This document shows positions 7,176 to 16,547 of a stretch of DNA of 64,000 nucleotides, in pieces; positions within the stretch are counted from its first letter, which is position 1, and the number at the start of each line of letters is the position of its first letter. Origin of the DNA: Citrobacter sp. FP75 (lineage in GTDB: Bacteria; Pseudomonadota; Gammaproteobacteria; Enterobacterales; Enterobacteriaceae). Made by a program: the position numbers and the translations under genes. The stretch is taken from positions 124,001 to 188,000 of the forward strand of contig NZ_JAFDOE010000006.1 in assembly GCF_018342065.1 (NCBI RefSeq), read 5' to 3'. Below the pieces are notes generated by a model. It was not told where the DNA came from. It worked only from the letters and a program-made list of their open reading frames with translations, and searched no databases.

Positions 7176-10100
7176 TTACCTCCTGATAATCCCTGTTCTG
7201 TCAGCGGTGTCCACGGTAGCATCGTTTTGCCGTCACTACCCAACAACGCTACCTGCAAAAAGACCGTAGCGCGTAATTGCTTCTGACCGTCTCCGACCGG
7301 AAGTGAAAAATGCAGTGGCAGCGGTTGCGTCAGCGCGCCGCCGACGCGTTGTTGTTCAATCATTCTCAACAGTGACCATGCGCCCTGCCAGCGCCAACGA
7401 CCAGTATCGCCTGCAACCGTTACGCCTGTCTGTGACAGGCCTGGCACTGGTCGCCATGCGGAGTTGGTGGCCCAACGCAGGCTAAAGCTCAGGTTATCGC
7501 TGGTGTGCCAGCGCAGATCCGTTGTACCACTCATGTATCCAAGCGTTTGCTGATTACCCACGAGCTGCCAGTCAGCAATCTGATCCGCGCCAACTTCATG
7601 GTTGCGTGAAGTGCGCCAGATAACCCGCACAGTGACGCCTTCGGGAGCCACCAGCGCGGAAAGAAGCGGTTGTGCCGCCGCCAGCTGTTGAATCAGCGGT
7701 GGCTGTTCTGGCAGGGTTTCCGGCGGGAGTTGCGCGAGCAAAACGGCGAGTTCGCGCACCCTGTCGACATCGGCATCCGGCGCGTGCGGTACGGCGGTAA
7801 AGGGGAAGTGTCCTGCCAGCCAGACGTTATACAGCGTGAAGATGTGTTGTACCGCGCCAATGCTTGCCTGCTGGCGAAGCTGCTGACATTTTTGCTGCGA
7901 TGCGTTGACCAGCGCGTTGAGGGACTGGCTATAAAAATCGCTGCTGCCGGATGTGCTGAATTGCGCCAGTTCGCTCTGGCAGTTCTGCGCAGTCATTGTT
8001 GGCACCGCGGCGGCGAGGGTGGTCATTTGCGCTGACGGGCTGCCAGGATCCTGCTGTTGCTGCCGCTGCATGGCGCCCAGCGAACTGATCCAGCGGACGA
8101 TCAACTGGTTATCAGCAGCCGTTAGCCACGGACGCTGTCTGTCCAGCCAGTCGATATCGGGCTGATAACGGGTCAGCGCTGCGGATATTTGCTCGGCCTG
8201 TGCCGCTGCCCAACCCGCCACTTTCTGGCTGCTTATCTGCGCCTGTTCTGCGCTGGTGTAGTTGACGGCAGGCGGATTCACCGCCGGGAGGAGCGCGCCG
8301 CCGTCCTGGCGTACCCGGGTAATCACTTGTGCGGCGATTTGCTGACGTAACACTGTAGAAAGTTGGGGTCGATTAAGCTGGTTGAAAGCCTCCACCACCC
8401 TGTCCGCGCTGGCGGTACTGATATTGCTATTTTGCGCAGTATCCGCAGCGCCGGTGTAGAGCGCCTGGCGCATGGCGTTTTCCACTGCCTGCTGGGCCAG
8501 CAGAGTGAGTCTGGGCCGCCAGATGCTGTCCGGGAGCTGCTGCATAAAACGTTCATATCCACCGTACAGCGCCAGCGCCTGCTGAAGCTGCAGGTTCCCA
8601 GGGTACGCGACTTCGCTTGCTGAGGGTTGATGCGTGCCCAACTGCCAGAAAGGCTGATTAAGCAGGTCGCGCAGGCTTTTTTGCAGCGCCAGAATATCCG
8701 GCGACACGCTAAAATCCCCTTCCGGCGACTGCTCGGTTAATGACGAAAAATGCAGCCGGGAGCCATCGACCTGTGCGAGAAAACGTTGACGCAGCAGCGC
8801 TTCGTGGCGCAATACCTCTTGAATCACGCCATTGTCGATCAGCCGTAGCGCGCGGGCCTGAGTCAGCAACTCATCCAGCGGTAATCGGATCGGGGAGTGG
8901 GTCGCATCGCGGCTCAGGTTATTAATTGTCGTCAGCGTGCTCTGTAAGCGGCTGACCTGACGGACCAACGAGCGGACAAACAGCGGGGTCACGTTCGTAC
9001 CGTTGCTAAAGAGCGTCAGTAATTGTTCAAGCTGTTCCTCGTTGTTATCGAGGCTGGTGTTGCCATAATTCTGCTCCAGCCATTGCATGGCTTCGCGGGA
9101 AAAAATCTCGCTATTACGTTGTGTCAGTTCGCTGGCGTCGGGTAAGCGCAGGCGTGACAGATTTAACGTGGCAAACATCTCATTCAGTTCCCCCTGTGCA
9201 GGCAGTGAGTCCGTATCGACAGTCACGCCCCAGACGCTGGCGCTAACGGTAGCCAGCGTTTGCACGGTAGGCTGTTTCACCTGCATCAGTTGCAGTAACG
9301 GCAAATAGCGCGACTCCATCTGCTTTGCCTGGGTCAGTATTTGCTGAATCTGTCGATAGCGCTCTTCGGGCAACAGATCTGCTTGCTCAGCCAACTTCTC
9401 GTTTTTATTTTGCAGACAGATGCTGTTGGTAGCAGGCGTCAGTAGGGTCGCCATGGTCGCGTTGTGGAAGGTTTCACGTAGCTTCGTGTCGGTACGGCTG
9501 AACAGCGAGCCGGGCCAGACAACGGAACGGAACTGCCACTGCGGAATCGCGTTTAATATGCGCCAGTACAACGCGGCTGAGCGTTCGCCGGAGGCGCCGA
9601 CGCGCACGGTTTGCGTGGCGAGAACCTGCAGACGATCGTGCAGTAGTATCGCGTTGGTGTGCTGGTATCGCCAGCTCCAGGTCATCGTGATAAGCCACAG
9701 TACGCAAAGACAGCTGTAACAGGCGAGAGTAATGAAATGGCGGCGCAGATTCAGGCGCAACAGACGGCGTACAGGCAGTGCCAGACCGCGTTCGGCGGCG
9801 ATTTTCCCGTTCAGCAAGGTCTGACAAAACTGCATCTGCGGCTTGTCGTTGTTCAGTGTGCGGGCGACGAACCAGATCCCCCGCAGCAGCGGCGGCTCAT
9901 CGCGGGCGTTGCTGTTGAACAGCGCATCGAAATAATCATGCAGCGGTGTGGCCAGCGGCGGGAAGCTCTCTGGCAACCGGAACAGCGTTTCCGGCGTTTG
10001 CCCCTGCAGCGTACCGAGTTCGGTAATGAGCAGGCGCAGCGATGCCCGGGTGTTGTCCAGCGCGTCGTCAATCCACTGTGGTTTCCAGATAGCCTCTCTG

Positions 10101-10732
10101 GCAACCGGTATCGCGCTGCCGATAGGGCTGCTGTGAGCATCTTCCGGTAGCTGTGCGAGCAGGTCGGCGACGCCCTCCAGTGACTCCAGCCCGCTTATCA
10201 GCAGATAGATCGGCAGACTCAATCCGCATACCTGCTGGATCTGCTGGCAGTTATTCAGCAGGCTGGCACGCGCCGCCTCATCGCTCTGCAACGCTTCCAG
10301 CGGCAGGGTGATAATCAACGCATCTAACGGGCGCTGAGGGCGACTTTTTACCAGCGCAGCCAGCGTTTTCTGCCAGTCGTTCTGGCGAATAAGGCGTTTC
10401 TTTCCGGCTGTTTGTAGCGTTTGCGGAATACACAGAAGACGACAGCGTTGGTTAAACCACCACTGCCCGAACCAATATTCCATGCCATCAGTCAGCGACC
10501 AGCTGCGGCAGAGCAGGCGGTTGTCGTCTTCATCACCGAGCATCAGGATGCGCATGCTGTCGTAAGGATCCTGGTCGCCACAGGCGCGCTGGATCTCTTT
10601 TTGCGCGCGGGTAAACGTGTCGTTGCGATACTCCCACTGCCACCAAACGCACCAGACGGTAATCGCCAGCAGCACCAGCACGATAATCAGCAGAGTCAGC
10701 CAGGGTTGTGTCACTTTTCTTCCCCCGGACAA
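7172..10732 (-). CDS. tssM: Type VI secretion membrane complex protein TssM (IcmF)
   Basis: This 1186-residue IcmF-family protein has a transmembrane segment at about 10-31 and another at about 333-353. A cytoplasmic NTPase-like domain lies between them, and a long periplasmic region with a C-terminal beta domain follows. TssM bridges inner and outer membranes by binding TssL and the lipoprotein TssJ. The position where many TssM proteins have a Walker A loop reads RILMLGDEDDNRLL (61-74), which lacks the GxxGxGK[ST] pattern, so nucleotide binding is doubtful. Only one segment precedes the cytoplasmic domain, where many homologues have a hairpin of two. The start lies 22 bp inside the tssL 3' end. 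Confidence 0.92.
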   Translation of the reverse strand: MSGGRKVTQPWLTLLIIVLVLLAITVWCVWWQWEYRNDTFTRAQKEIQRACGDQDPYDSMRILMLGDEDDNRLLCRSWSLTDGMEYWFGQWWFNQRCRLLCIPQTLQTAGKKRLIRQNDWQKTLAALVKSRPQRPLDALIITLPLEALQSDEAARASLLNNCQQIQQVCGLSLPIYLLISGLESLEGVADLLAQLPEDAHSSPIGSAIPVAREAIWKPQWIDDALDNTRASLRLLITELGTLQGQTPETLFRLPESFPPLATPLHDYFDALFNSNARDEPPLLRGIWFVARTLNNDKPQMQFCQTLLNGKIAAERGLALPVRRLLRLNLRRHFITLACYSCLCVLWLITMTWSWRYQHTNAILLHDRLQVLATQTVRVGASGERSAALYWRILNAIPQWQFRSVVWPGSLFSRTDTKLRETFHNATMATLLTPATNSICLQNKNEKLAEQADLLPEERYRQIQQILTQAKQMESRYLPLLQLMQVKQPTVQTLATVSASVWGVTVDTDSLPAQGELNEMFATLNLSRLRLPDASELTQRNSEIFSREAMQWLEQNYGNTSLDNNEEQLEQLLTLFSNGTNVTPLFVRSLVRQVSRLQSTLTTINNLSRDATHSPIRLPLDELLTQARALRLIDNGVIQEVLRHEALLRQRFLAQVDGSRLHFSSLTEQSPEGDFSVSPDILALQKSLRDLLNQPFWQLGTHQPSASEVAYPGNLQLQQALALYGGYERFMQQLPDSIWRPRLTLLAQQAVENAMRQALYTGAADTAQNSNISTASADRVVEAFNQLNRPQLSTVLRQQIAAQVITRVRQDGGALLPAVNPPAVNYTSAEQAQISSQKVAGWAAAQAEQISAALTRYQPDIDWLDRQRPWLTAADNQLIVRWISSLGAMQRQQQQDPGSPSAQMTTLAAAVPTMTAQNCQSELAQFSTSGSSDFYSQSLNALVNASQQKCQQLRQQASIGAVQHIFTLYNVWLAGHFPFTAVPHAPDADVDRVRELAVLLAQLPPETLPEQPPLIQQLAAAQPLLSALVAPEGVTVRVIWRTSRNHEVGADQIADWQLVGNQQTLGYMSGTTDLRWHTSDNLSFSLRWATNSAWRPVPGLSQTGVTVAGDTGRWRWQGAWSLLRMIEQQRVGGALTQPLPLHFSLPVGDGQKQLRATVFLQVALLGSDGKTMLPWTPLTEQGLSGGK

Positions 10733-11460
10733 GACTGGGTGACCGGGAAGTCAGGCAGCGTGCTGACGCCAATGGCATCTTCAATACTCAGCCATAAACG
10801 CTGACTTAGCAGCAACAGCGCCAGCAGTATGATGATGGCAATCAGGTGCAGGCGTGAGTTATCCGGCAGGCGGCGGTGCGCCGGGAGCTGTAACGGTGAA
10901 CCCAGCGCGGTGGACGCCATGCGTTGCGCGAGATCGTCAGGTTCTGCGTCACGCTGAAAGGCGAAGCGCCAGAGCATACGACAAATCTCTTGTTGCGTTT
11001 GCTGGTCAAAATTGTCACGCCGGGAGCCAAACCCGAGCGTCAGGCAGCGCAGATAAAGCGCCGCGACATCACGCTGGCCCGGATTACGTTCATTGAGTAG
11101 CGCCTCGATTTTGCGGGGGATCCTGTCTCCCGCACTGTGGGTTTGCCACAGATGATATTCCAGCGGGCAGGTCTGCCACAGGGAGAGCGCTGGCCAGTCG
11201 CTGTAGAGGACAGTTTCATCAATCAACGCGACCAGGGCGTACACGGCGTCGTCAATGTGTTGTTGAAACGGCGCGCCCAGCTCACGCGTCAGGCGTCGGC
11301 TGAACTCCGCCACCGCCTGATTACCGCAGGCAAAAGCTTGATTATGCAGTTCAGCAGGCGTGAGCGTGCTGCTTTTCCAGCGTTCTAACTGCACCAGCCA
11401 ACGAGAGAAAATCTCATCGAACAGGCGGCTGGCGGGCATATCAGGCACCCCTTGCATCAT
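10711..11460 (-). CDS. tssL: Type VI secretion protein TssL (DotU family)
   Basis: I place the start at 11460 (MMQGVPDMPASRLF, 249 residues) because AGGAGG lies 6 bases upstream; a longer open frame reaches 11550 without support. The cytoplasmic DotU domain shows the usual segments DAVYALVALIDETVLYSDW and LYLRCLTLGFGSR. A single C-terminal transmembrane helix (LHLIAIIILLALLLLS) is followed by a tail of about 30 residues. There is no OmpA-like peptidoglycan-binding extension, so anchoring to the wall must come from another protein or not occur. TssL binds TssM and TssJ in the trans-envelope complex. It overlaps tssK by about 20 bp. Confidence 0.9.
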   Translation of the reverse strand: MMQGVPDMPASRLFDEIFSRWLVQLERWKSSTLTPAELHNQAFACGNQAVAEFSRRLTRELGAPFQQHIDDAVYALVALIDETVLYSDWPALSLWQTCPLEYHLWQTHSAGDRIPRKIEALLNERNPGQRDVAALYLRCLTLGFGSRRDNFDQQTQQEICRMLWRFAFQRDAEPDDLAQRMASTALGSPLQLPAHRRLPDNSRLHLIAIIILLALLLLSQRLWLSIEDAIGVSTLPDFPVTQSCPGEEK

Positions 11461-12778
11461 GGCGTTCCTCCTGACGGTACAACATGATTTGCAGCGGCAT
11501 ACCATCAGTTTCATGCAATGGGGCGATGACCAGCGGCGTCTCTTTTTCAAACCACTGGGTGGTCAGCGTCAATGTGAACAACGCAATGCTGCTGTCGGTT
11601 TCCCAGTTGCCGCGTTGATCCAGCGCCAGCGGAGTGAGGTTCATCCCGTGCATTCGCTGGCGACGCAGGATGTTCAAAAATGGCTGGCTGGCGACCAGGC
11701 TTTGTTGCAGCCAGACTCCGGCTCTGGCTGTGTCGCCTGCTGGCATCAGCAGGCCAACCACTACTTGCTCTCCGCCATGAATGTCCGGCGGGAGTTGCAG
11801 TGAAAAGTGGTTATCCAGTTTGCTAAAGTTGAGTCGTTGATAGCGGCGATGAATGTGCGCCAGTTGGGTTTTCAGCAGCGTGAAGAGGGTTGTGAATCCG
11901 GGGTGCATGTTTTGGTAATCAAATGCGGGTAGCAGGGGCAGAGTTTTGTCCTGAGTGAGGATTGCCGTCTGACCGATGAACAAGCACAGTACGCGCCAGA
12001 GATCCTGCGGGTGTGTCTGCGCACTGGTCATCAGGCTTTCCAGCAGCGGTAGCGCGCCCTGAATGCTCTGTAATGACAGCGTTAACCATAGCCAGTCGTG
12101 GGTACGCTGGCTCTGGTGCGCGAGCTGCATTTCCCGGCTCAGAAACAGAATTTTTTCCCGCGCCTGTAAACAGAGCTGCCGCGTATGACGAGAAAGATAG
12201 CTCTCTTCGCTGACCCTGGGCGCTGGCGCAAACCATTCGCTCTGACGAAACCCGCCTTCGGTATAGGTCACCTGAAGGAGCGGCAGGCAGATGAAATCGG
12301 CGCGTTCATGTGAGCACATCAGACGCGGCGCGGGCTGCCAGAGTGGAATACTCTCGGGAAATTCACCGCTGCACAGGTCTGGCAACGGTACGCTGTTGAT
12401 GGAGCGGTGACGGGTGTCCATCGAAAGCCACTGTCCGGCGCGGCTTAGCGGCGGTAATGCCAGCCAAAGAAGGTGTTCACTGTCGGGCGCGGCGGGAAGC
12501 AAACGTGAGCAGTCGAACGTCAGCGGCGAATCGCGGCCAATGTCGTACTCAACCGGCGTCCCGTCGGGCATGATCGCCTCAAGGCGCAGTATGCGTAACG
12601 TTCCGGCACACAGCGCGGCTTCGTCAATGTGTAGCTGATTGACGCCCCAGAACCAGGGATTGGCGCACCGTGCGAGCGCGGCGGAAAGCGTTTCATTACG
12701 CAATGCCTGCAACTGGAAATGCTGCGGTAGCATTGCCATCCCTTCATACCAGCAGACCATTGCCGGAATCGTGCTCAT
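11441..12778 (-). CDS. tssK: Type VI secretion baseplate protein TssK
   Basis: This 445-residue protein matches TssK over its whole length. The N-terminal shoulder begins MVCWYEGMAMLPQHFQ, a segment nearly invariant in the family (W-x-E-G-M-x-L-x-P-Q-H-F). A helical middle region follows, and the C-terminal head domain (residues about 320-445, with VGLLMPAGD and LTPLALDQRGN) binds the TssL/TssM membrane complex. TssK trimers link the baseplate wedges (TssE, TssF, TssG) to the membrane complex. The gene lies 14 bp after tssJ and overlaps tssL, in the leftward operon. Confidence 0.92.
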   Translation of the reverse strand: MSTIPAMVCWYEGMAMLPQHFQLQALRNETLSAALARCANPWFWGVNQLHIDEAALCAGTLRILRLEAIMPDGTPVEYDIGRDSPLTFDCSRLLPAAPDSEHLLWLALPPLSRAGQWLSMDTRHRSINSVPLPDLCSGEFPESIPLWQPAPRLMCSHERADFICLPLLQVTYTEGGFRQSEWFAPAPRVSEESYLSRHTRQLCLQAREKILFLSREMQLAHQSQRTHDWLWLTLSLQSIQGALPLLESLMTSAQTHPQDLWRVLCLFIGQTAILTQDKTLPLLPAFDYQNMHPGFTTLFTLLKTQLAHIHRRYQRLNFSKLDNHFSLQLPPDIHGGEQVVVGLLMPAGDTARAGVWLQQSLVASQPFLNILRRQRMHGMNLTPLALDQRGNWETDSSIALFTLTLTTQWFEKETPLVIAPLHETDGMPLQIMLYRQEERHDARGA

Positions 12779-12792
12779 AGTACCTTCCTTGT

Positions 12793-13251
12793 TCAGGGCG
12801 CGAGGACTGCCTCATCCGTCATTAATAACAGGTGCAGCGAATCTGCTTTATCCAGTCGTAACCGGTGATCTCCGGCGCTGCGGTAGCGGGCAAACAGCAG
12901 GATGGCTTCTGCCGGAACACCCTGCAGGGGATTGTCTTTTGCAACGAAACGCGAACCCGGCACCAGCTCCAGAGACCAGACATGTAGCCCGTCGGGGGCG
13001 TCTCGCAGCAGCTGCGATTTAGCAATGAACCACTGCCCGGCACTGAGCGATTGCACGGCGGGCAGCAACGCGGTATCGGTGACGGCGACAATATCGACGG
13101 CAACGGGGGTGTTATCATTTGCATCCGCAACTGTTTCAATGACGACATCATTAAATGCCACGCGGTTTTGCCAAAATGAACAGCCGCTATTCAGTAAAAT
13201 AAATAAACCGAATGAAATTATATTAGCTGAATGGCGTAGGCCGTTTGTCAT
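12793..13251 (-). CDS. tssJ: Type VI secretion outer-membrane lipoprotein TssJ
   Basis: This 152-residue protein has a lipoprotein signal peptide ending in the lipobox LNSGC, with Cys24 as the lipidated residue, followed by SFWQNRVAF. The rest is a beta-sandwich with the expected motifs (NTPVAVDIVAVTD, LRDAPDGLHVWSLELVPG and a C-terminal strand with LLMTDEA). TssJ sits in the outer membrane and holds the periplasmic end of TssM. It is the first gene of the leftward operon, with the ribosome site AAAAGGA upstream, and it faces the shared control region with tssB. Confidence 0.9.
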   Translation of the reverse strand: MTNGLRHSANIISFGLFILLNSGCSFWQNRVAFNDVVIETVADANDNTPVAVDIVAVTDTALLPAVQSLSAGQWFIAKSQLLRDAPDGLHVWSLELVPGSRFVAKDNPLQGVPAEAILLFARYRSAGDHRLRLDKADSLHLLLMTDEAVLAP

Positions 13252-13624
13252 ATAAAATCCTTTTATATCTTCATTAAGAAGGTAATTAATGGCAGCGATT
13301 TGTTTTTTGATTTAAATCATTATTAGGCATGTCTGAGTCAATAAAATTCGTTAACATCTAAACATTCATAAAATTAATGTTTTCTATTGATAGCATTAGT
13401 TAAATCATTTTTTATGTTTAACTTATTGATTTTTATGAGTTGATTTTTGGTTAATTGATTTTTGTCAAATGAGTCATTTTTGTGTAAAAAGTAAAAAATT
13501 AAGTTGATATTTATTTTGTAATATGTCTTTTATAATCCATATAGTTATTCAGGAATAGGCTGTTTCGAATAGTGGTGCTACCACGTTAGCACCAGGGATA
13601 CTATTGCAATAAAAAGGATTGAAT
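13252..13624. promoter_or_regulatory. AT-rich divergent control region of the two T6SS operons
   Basis: The 373 bp between tssJ and tssB contain no gene and are strongly AT-rich, with many A and T tracts, in contrast to the GC-rich operons on both sides. A perfect -10 hexamer TATAAT lies at 13531-13536 for the rightward operon; no convincing -35 at standard spacing was found. A hairpin (13572-13594) precedes the tssB ribosome site. The composition would suit silencing by H-NS-like proteins, as at other enterobacterial T6SS loci, but that is inference. Confidence 0.6.
13572..13594 (+). repeat. Perfect inverted repeat in the tssB 5' untranslated region
   Basis: TGGTGCTA (13573-13580) and TAGCACCA (13587-13594) are perfect complements around a 6-base spacer. 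A shorter competing hairpin can form from GTGG (13572-13575) and CCAC (13581-13584). Both lie 16 or more bases before the ribosome site of tssB, downstream of the likely promoter. It may be an operator or an RNA element. Confidence 0.5.
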
Positions 13625-14137
13625 ATGGCAGAGAGCATTCAGCATAAACTCAATCGTATTAGACCGCCGCGCGTTCAAATAACCTATGACGTGGAAACTG
13701 GCGGTGCGATTGAGAAGAAAGAACTTCCTTTGGTTATTGGTATTTTAGCGGATTTATCCGGGCAGCCTGCGTCGCCGCCAGAGAAATTACGCGAGCGGCG
13801 GTTTGTCGAAATTGACCGGGATAATTTTGATGATGTGCTCTCTTCCATCTCCCCGCGTCTGGCGATGCAGGTCGACAACCGCCTGGCTAACGATGGCAGT
13901 AAACTTAACGTTGAACTGCATTTCAACGAATTCGACGACTTCACTCCTCTCAATATTATCAATCAGGTTAAACCTCTCCAGCGACTGTTCCTTGCCCGCC
14001 AGCGCCTGCGCGATCTGCTGACCAAGCTGGACGGTAACGACGATTTGGATGCGTTGTTACAGCAGGTAGTAAACGATAACGCCGAGCTTCAGGCGTTAAG
14101 GCCCGCCACTGAAGAAAAACCGGCTGAAAATGCGTAA
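13625..14137 (+). CDS. tssB: Type VI secretion contractile sheath small subunit TssB
   Basis: The start is ATG at 13625 (MAESIQHKLNRIRPPRV, 170 residues), preceded by AAAAAGGA; a TTG six bases earlier is less likely. The hallmark IRPPRVQITYDVETGG and ELPLVIGILADLSG segments of TssB/VipA are present, and a helical C-terminal part (residues 110-170) interlocks with TssC. It forms the contractile sheath with TssC around the Hcp tube. It is the first gene of the rightward operon; tssC follows after 18 bp. Confidence 0.95.
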   Translation: MAESIQHKLNRIRPPRVQITYDVETGGAIEKKELPLVIGILADLSGQPASPPEKLRERRFVEIDRDNFDDVLSSISPRLAMQVDNRLANDGSKLNVELHFNEFDDFTPLNIINQVKPLQRLFLARQRLRDLLTKLDGNDDLDALLQQVVNDNAELQALRPATEEKPAENA

Positions 14138-14155
14138 CTGAGAAGGAAAAGAACA

Positions 14156-15637
14156 ATGGACAATGTTCAGGAACAAACAGAAAGCGGCGCGCAGACGGTC
14201 ACGCTGAGCGTGCTGGATCGCATTATTCAGGAAGGGCGGATGGCGCGCGATGAGCTGCAACAGACCTACGCGCGCGACATGCTGGAAGAGCTGGCAACGC
14301 AAATCCTTGATGAAGGCATGGCGATAGAAGGCGACACGGTGGCGATGATCAACCACCGTATTGCGCAGATCGATGAACTTATTAGCGCGCAATTGAACGA
14401 AGTGTTGCACCATCCTGATATGCAAAAACTGGAAGCGTCCTGGCGCGGTATGCATCAGTTTGTGATGAATACTGAAACCAGCACCCGACTGAAATTGCGC
14501 CTGCTGAACGTGTCGCGCAAAGAGCTACAGGATGACCTGGAAAAAGCGGTTGAGTTTGACCAGAGTACCTTATTCAAAAAGCTGTATGAGGACGAATACG
14601 GCACCTTCGGCGGCAATCCGTACAGCGTGCTGGTCGGCGATTTTGAGTTTGGCCGCCATCCGCAGGATGTGGCACTGCTGGAGAAAATCTCCCAGGTTGC
14701 CGCTGCGGCACACGCGCCGTTTATTGCCGCCGCCAGCCCTCGGTTGTTTGATATGGGATCGTTCGCTGAGCTGAATATTCCGCGCGATCTGGCGAAGATC
14801 TTCGAGAGCACCGAGCTGATCAAATGGCGGTCGTTCCGCGACAGCGACGACTCCCGCTATGTGTCGCTGGCGTTGCCGCACGTATTGCAGCGCCTGCCAT
14901 ATGGGCCGGATACCGTGCCGGTAGAAGGGGTTAATTTTGTTGAGGATGTTAACGGCCTGGATGCCAGTAAATATCTGTGGGGCAACGCGGCCTGGATATT
15001 GGCCAATCGTATTACCGAGGCGTTTGCCCTTTACGGCTGGTGCGCGGCGATCCGCGGTGCGGAAGGCGGTGGGCTGGTCGAATCTCTTCCGGCACATACC
15101 TTTGCTACGCCGTCCGGTGATATCAGCCTGCGCTGCCCGACGGAAATTGCCATTACCGACCGTCGTGAAAAAGAACTGAATGACCTCGGTTTTATCGCCC
15201 TGTGCCACAAAAAGAACACTAACACCGCCGCGTTCTTTGGCGGGCAAACGACCAATCAGGCGAAAATCTATAACACGCCGGAGGCCAACGCCAACGCGCG
15301 GATCTCAGCCATGCTGCCCTATATCCTCGCGGCTTCCCGTTTTGCGCACTATCTGAAGGTGATTATGCGCGACAAGGTCGGCAGTTTTATGAGCCGCGAT
15401 GAGGTTGAAAGCTACCTCAATAACTGGATTGCCGGCTATGTGCTGCTTAGCGACACCGCACCACAGGAGATCAAAGCGCAATATCCGCTGCGGGAAGCGC
15501 GCGTTGATGTGCTGGATGTTCCCGGCAAGCCCGGGGTCTATCGCGCGGTGGTGTTCCTGCGTCCGCATTTCCAACTGGAAGAACTGACCACTTCTATTCG
15601 TCTGGTGGCTGAACTGCCGCCGCCGGTATCGGCGTAA
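14156..15637 (+). CDS. tssC: Type VI secretion contractile sheath large subunit TssC
   Basis: This 493-residue protein has the full TssC/VipB layout. The N-terminal helices interact with TssB. The core has the conserved LEASWRGMHQFVMNTETS and YEDEYGTFGGNPYSVLVGDFEF segments. The C-terminal strand ends TSIRLVAELPPPVSA, which is typical of the family. Assembled TssBC polymerises around the Hcp tube and contracts to drive the spike outward; ClpV later disassembles it. AGAAGGA lies upstream of the ATG. Confidence 0.96.
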   Translation: MDNVQEQTESGAQTVTLSVLDRIIQEGRMARDELQQTYARDMLEELATQILDEGMAIEGDTVAMINHRIAQIDELISAQLNEVLHHPDMQKLEASWRGMHQFVMNTETSTRLKLRLLNVSRKELQDDLEKAVEFDQSTLFKKLYEDEYGTFGGNPYSVLVGDFEFGRHPQDVALLEKISQVAAAAHAPFIAAASPRLFDMGSFAELNIPRDLAKIFESTELIKWRSFRDSDDSRYVSLALPHVLQRLPYGPDTVPVEGVNFVEDVNGLDASKYLWGNAAWILANRITEAFALYGWCAAIRGAEGGGLVESLPAHTFATPSGDISLRCPTEIAITDRREKELNDLGFIALCHKKNTNTAAFFGGQTTNQAKIYNTPEANANARISAMLPYILAASRFAHYLKVIMRDKVGSFMSRDEVESYLNNWIAGYVLLSDTAPQEIKAQYPLREARVDVLDVPGKPGVYRAVVFLRPHFQLEELTTSIRLVAELPPPVSA

Positions 15638-15658
15638 TCACACAAGGAGCCAGTATTT

Positions 15659-16144
15659 ATGGATGCTATTTTTTTAAAGATTGATCCAATCAAAGGCGAC
15701 AGCTGCGTTGATGGATATAAAGATCAAATCGAAATTATGTCCTTCAGCCATAACGTGGCAATGCAGGTCACTAACGATGTCAGTAACACCAACCGCACGT
15801 CAGGCCGGGCACATGTGGGGGAAATGTCGCTGACTAAATTTGTTGACCTGTCCACGCCTGAACTCAACCTTCACTGCTGTTCCGGGAAAATGATTGCCCA
15901 GGCCGTACTGACGCTATGTCGCAACGATGGCGACTCGGTGCTGCCGTTTATCATCTATACCCTCGACAACGTCTTGATTTCGCACATCAGCGTCAGCGGT
16001 GGGTCGGGGGGGAAACCCGTTGAAACGATGTCACTCAATTTCAGCAAAATTAAATGGGAATTGAAGGCCCAGAAAGCAGAAGGCGCGGAGAAAGGGGCTG
16101 CGGCATCGACCTGGGACATGATGATGAATAAGAAAGGAAGCTAA
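15659..16144 (+). CDS. hcp: Hcp, T6SS inner tube protein (TssD)
   Basis: This 161-residue protein of the Hcp1 family begins MDAIFLKIDPIKGDS. It shows the expected strand with GRAHVGEMSLTKFVD, the segment STPELNLHCCSGK and the late motif VSGGSGGKPVETMSLNFSKI. Hcp hexamers stack into the tube carrying effectors and are secreted. There is no C-terminal toxin extension. The gene stands between tssC and tssE in the rightward operon, with AAGGAG upstream. It is probably the main secreted product of the system. Confidence 0.95.
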   Translation: MDAIFLKIDPIKGDSCVDGYKDQIEIMSFSHNVAMQVTNDVSNTNRTSGRAHVGEMSLTKFVDLSTPELNLHCCSGKMIAQAVLTLCRNDGDSVLPFIIYTLDNVLISHISVSGGSGGKPVETMSLNFSKIKWELKAQKAEGAEKGAAASTWDMMMNKKGS

Positions 16145-16147
16145 TGA

Positions 16148-16528
16148 ATGGGGCAACCATCCATCCCGGTCGCGTTGTTCGACAGGCTGCTGGATGAGGA
16201 TATAAGCCCGCGTGAGTCGGTACGTCGGGAATTGATGCGACTGTTCAACTCCCGCGCTCCGGCAGGGGCCGAAGAATTACCGTTGCTGCTTGCCTGGGGC
16301 GTTCCGGAATGGCACGGATTTAATGCAGGCGATGAGCGGGCGCTTGGCGGGTATTGTCGCCAGCTTCGCGCCGCCATTTTGCGCCATGAACCGCGTATTC
16401 AGGCGCTGAGTGTCAGCGTGAGAGATGTCCATCAGCAGACCCTGGCGCTGCATCTTGACGTAGTGCTTCGGGAAGACGACGAGCCGCTCACGCTGGAACT
16501 CACGTATTTGCACGGTAGCTGGCAATGA
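16148..16528 (+). CDS. tssE: Type VI secretion baseplate protein TssE (gp25-like)
   Basis: This 126-residue gp25-like protein has the family start SIPVALFDRLLDE, the LMRLFNSR helix, LPLLLAWGVPEWHGF and a C-terminal part with RHEPRIQALSVSV. TssE is a wedge component of the baseplate, comparable to phage T4 gp25. It begins 3 bp after the hcp stop with GGAAG upstream, so translation is probably coupled. Length is normal for the family. Confidence 0.93.
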   Translation: MGQPSIPVALFDRLLDEDISPRESVRRELMRLFNSRAPAGAEELPLLLAWGVPEWHGFNAGDERALGGYCRQLRAAILRHEPRIQALSVSVRDVHQQTLALHLDVVLREDDEPLTLELTYLHGSWQ

Positions 16529-16547
16529 CCATCGCAGGAGAAGATCA

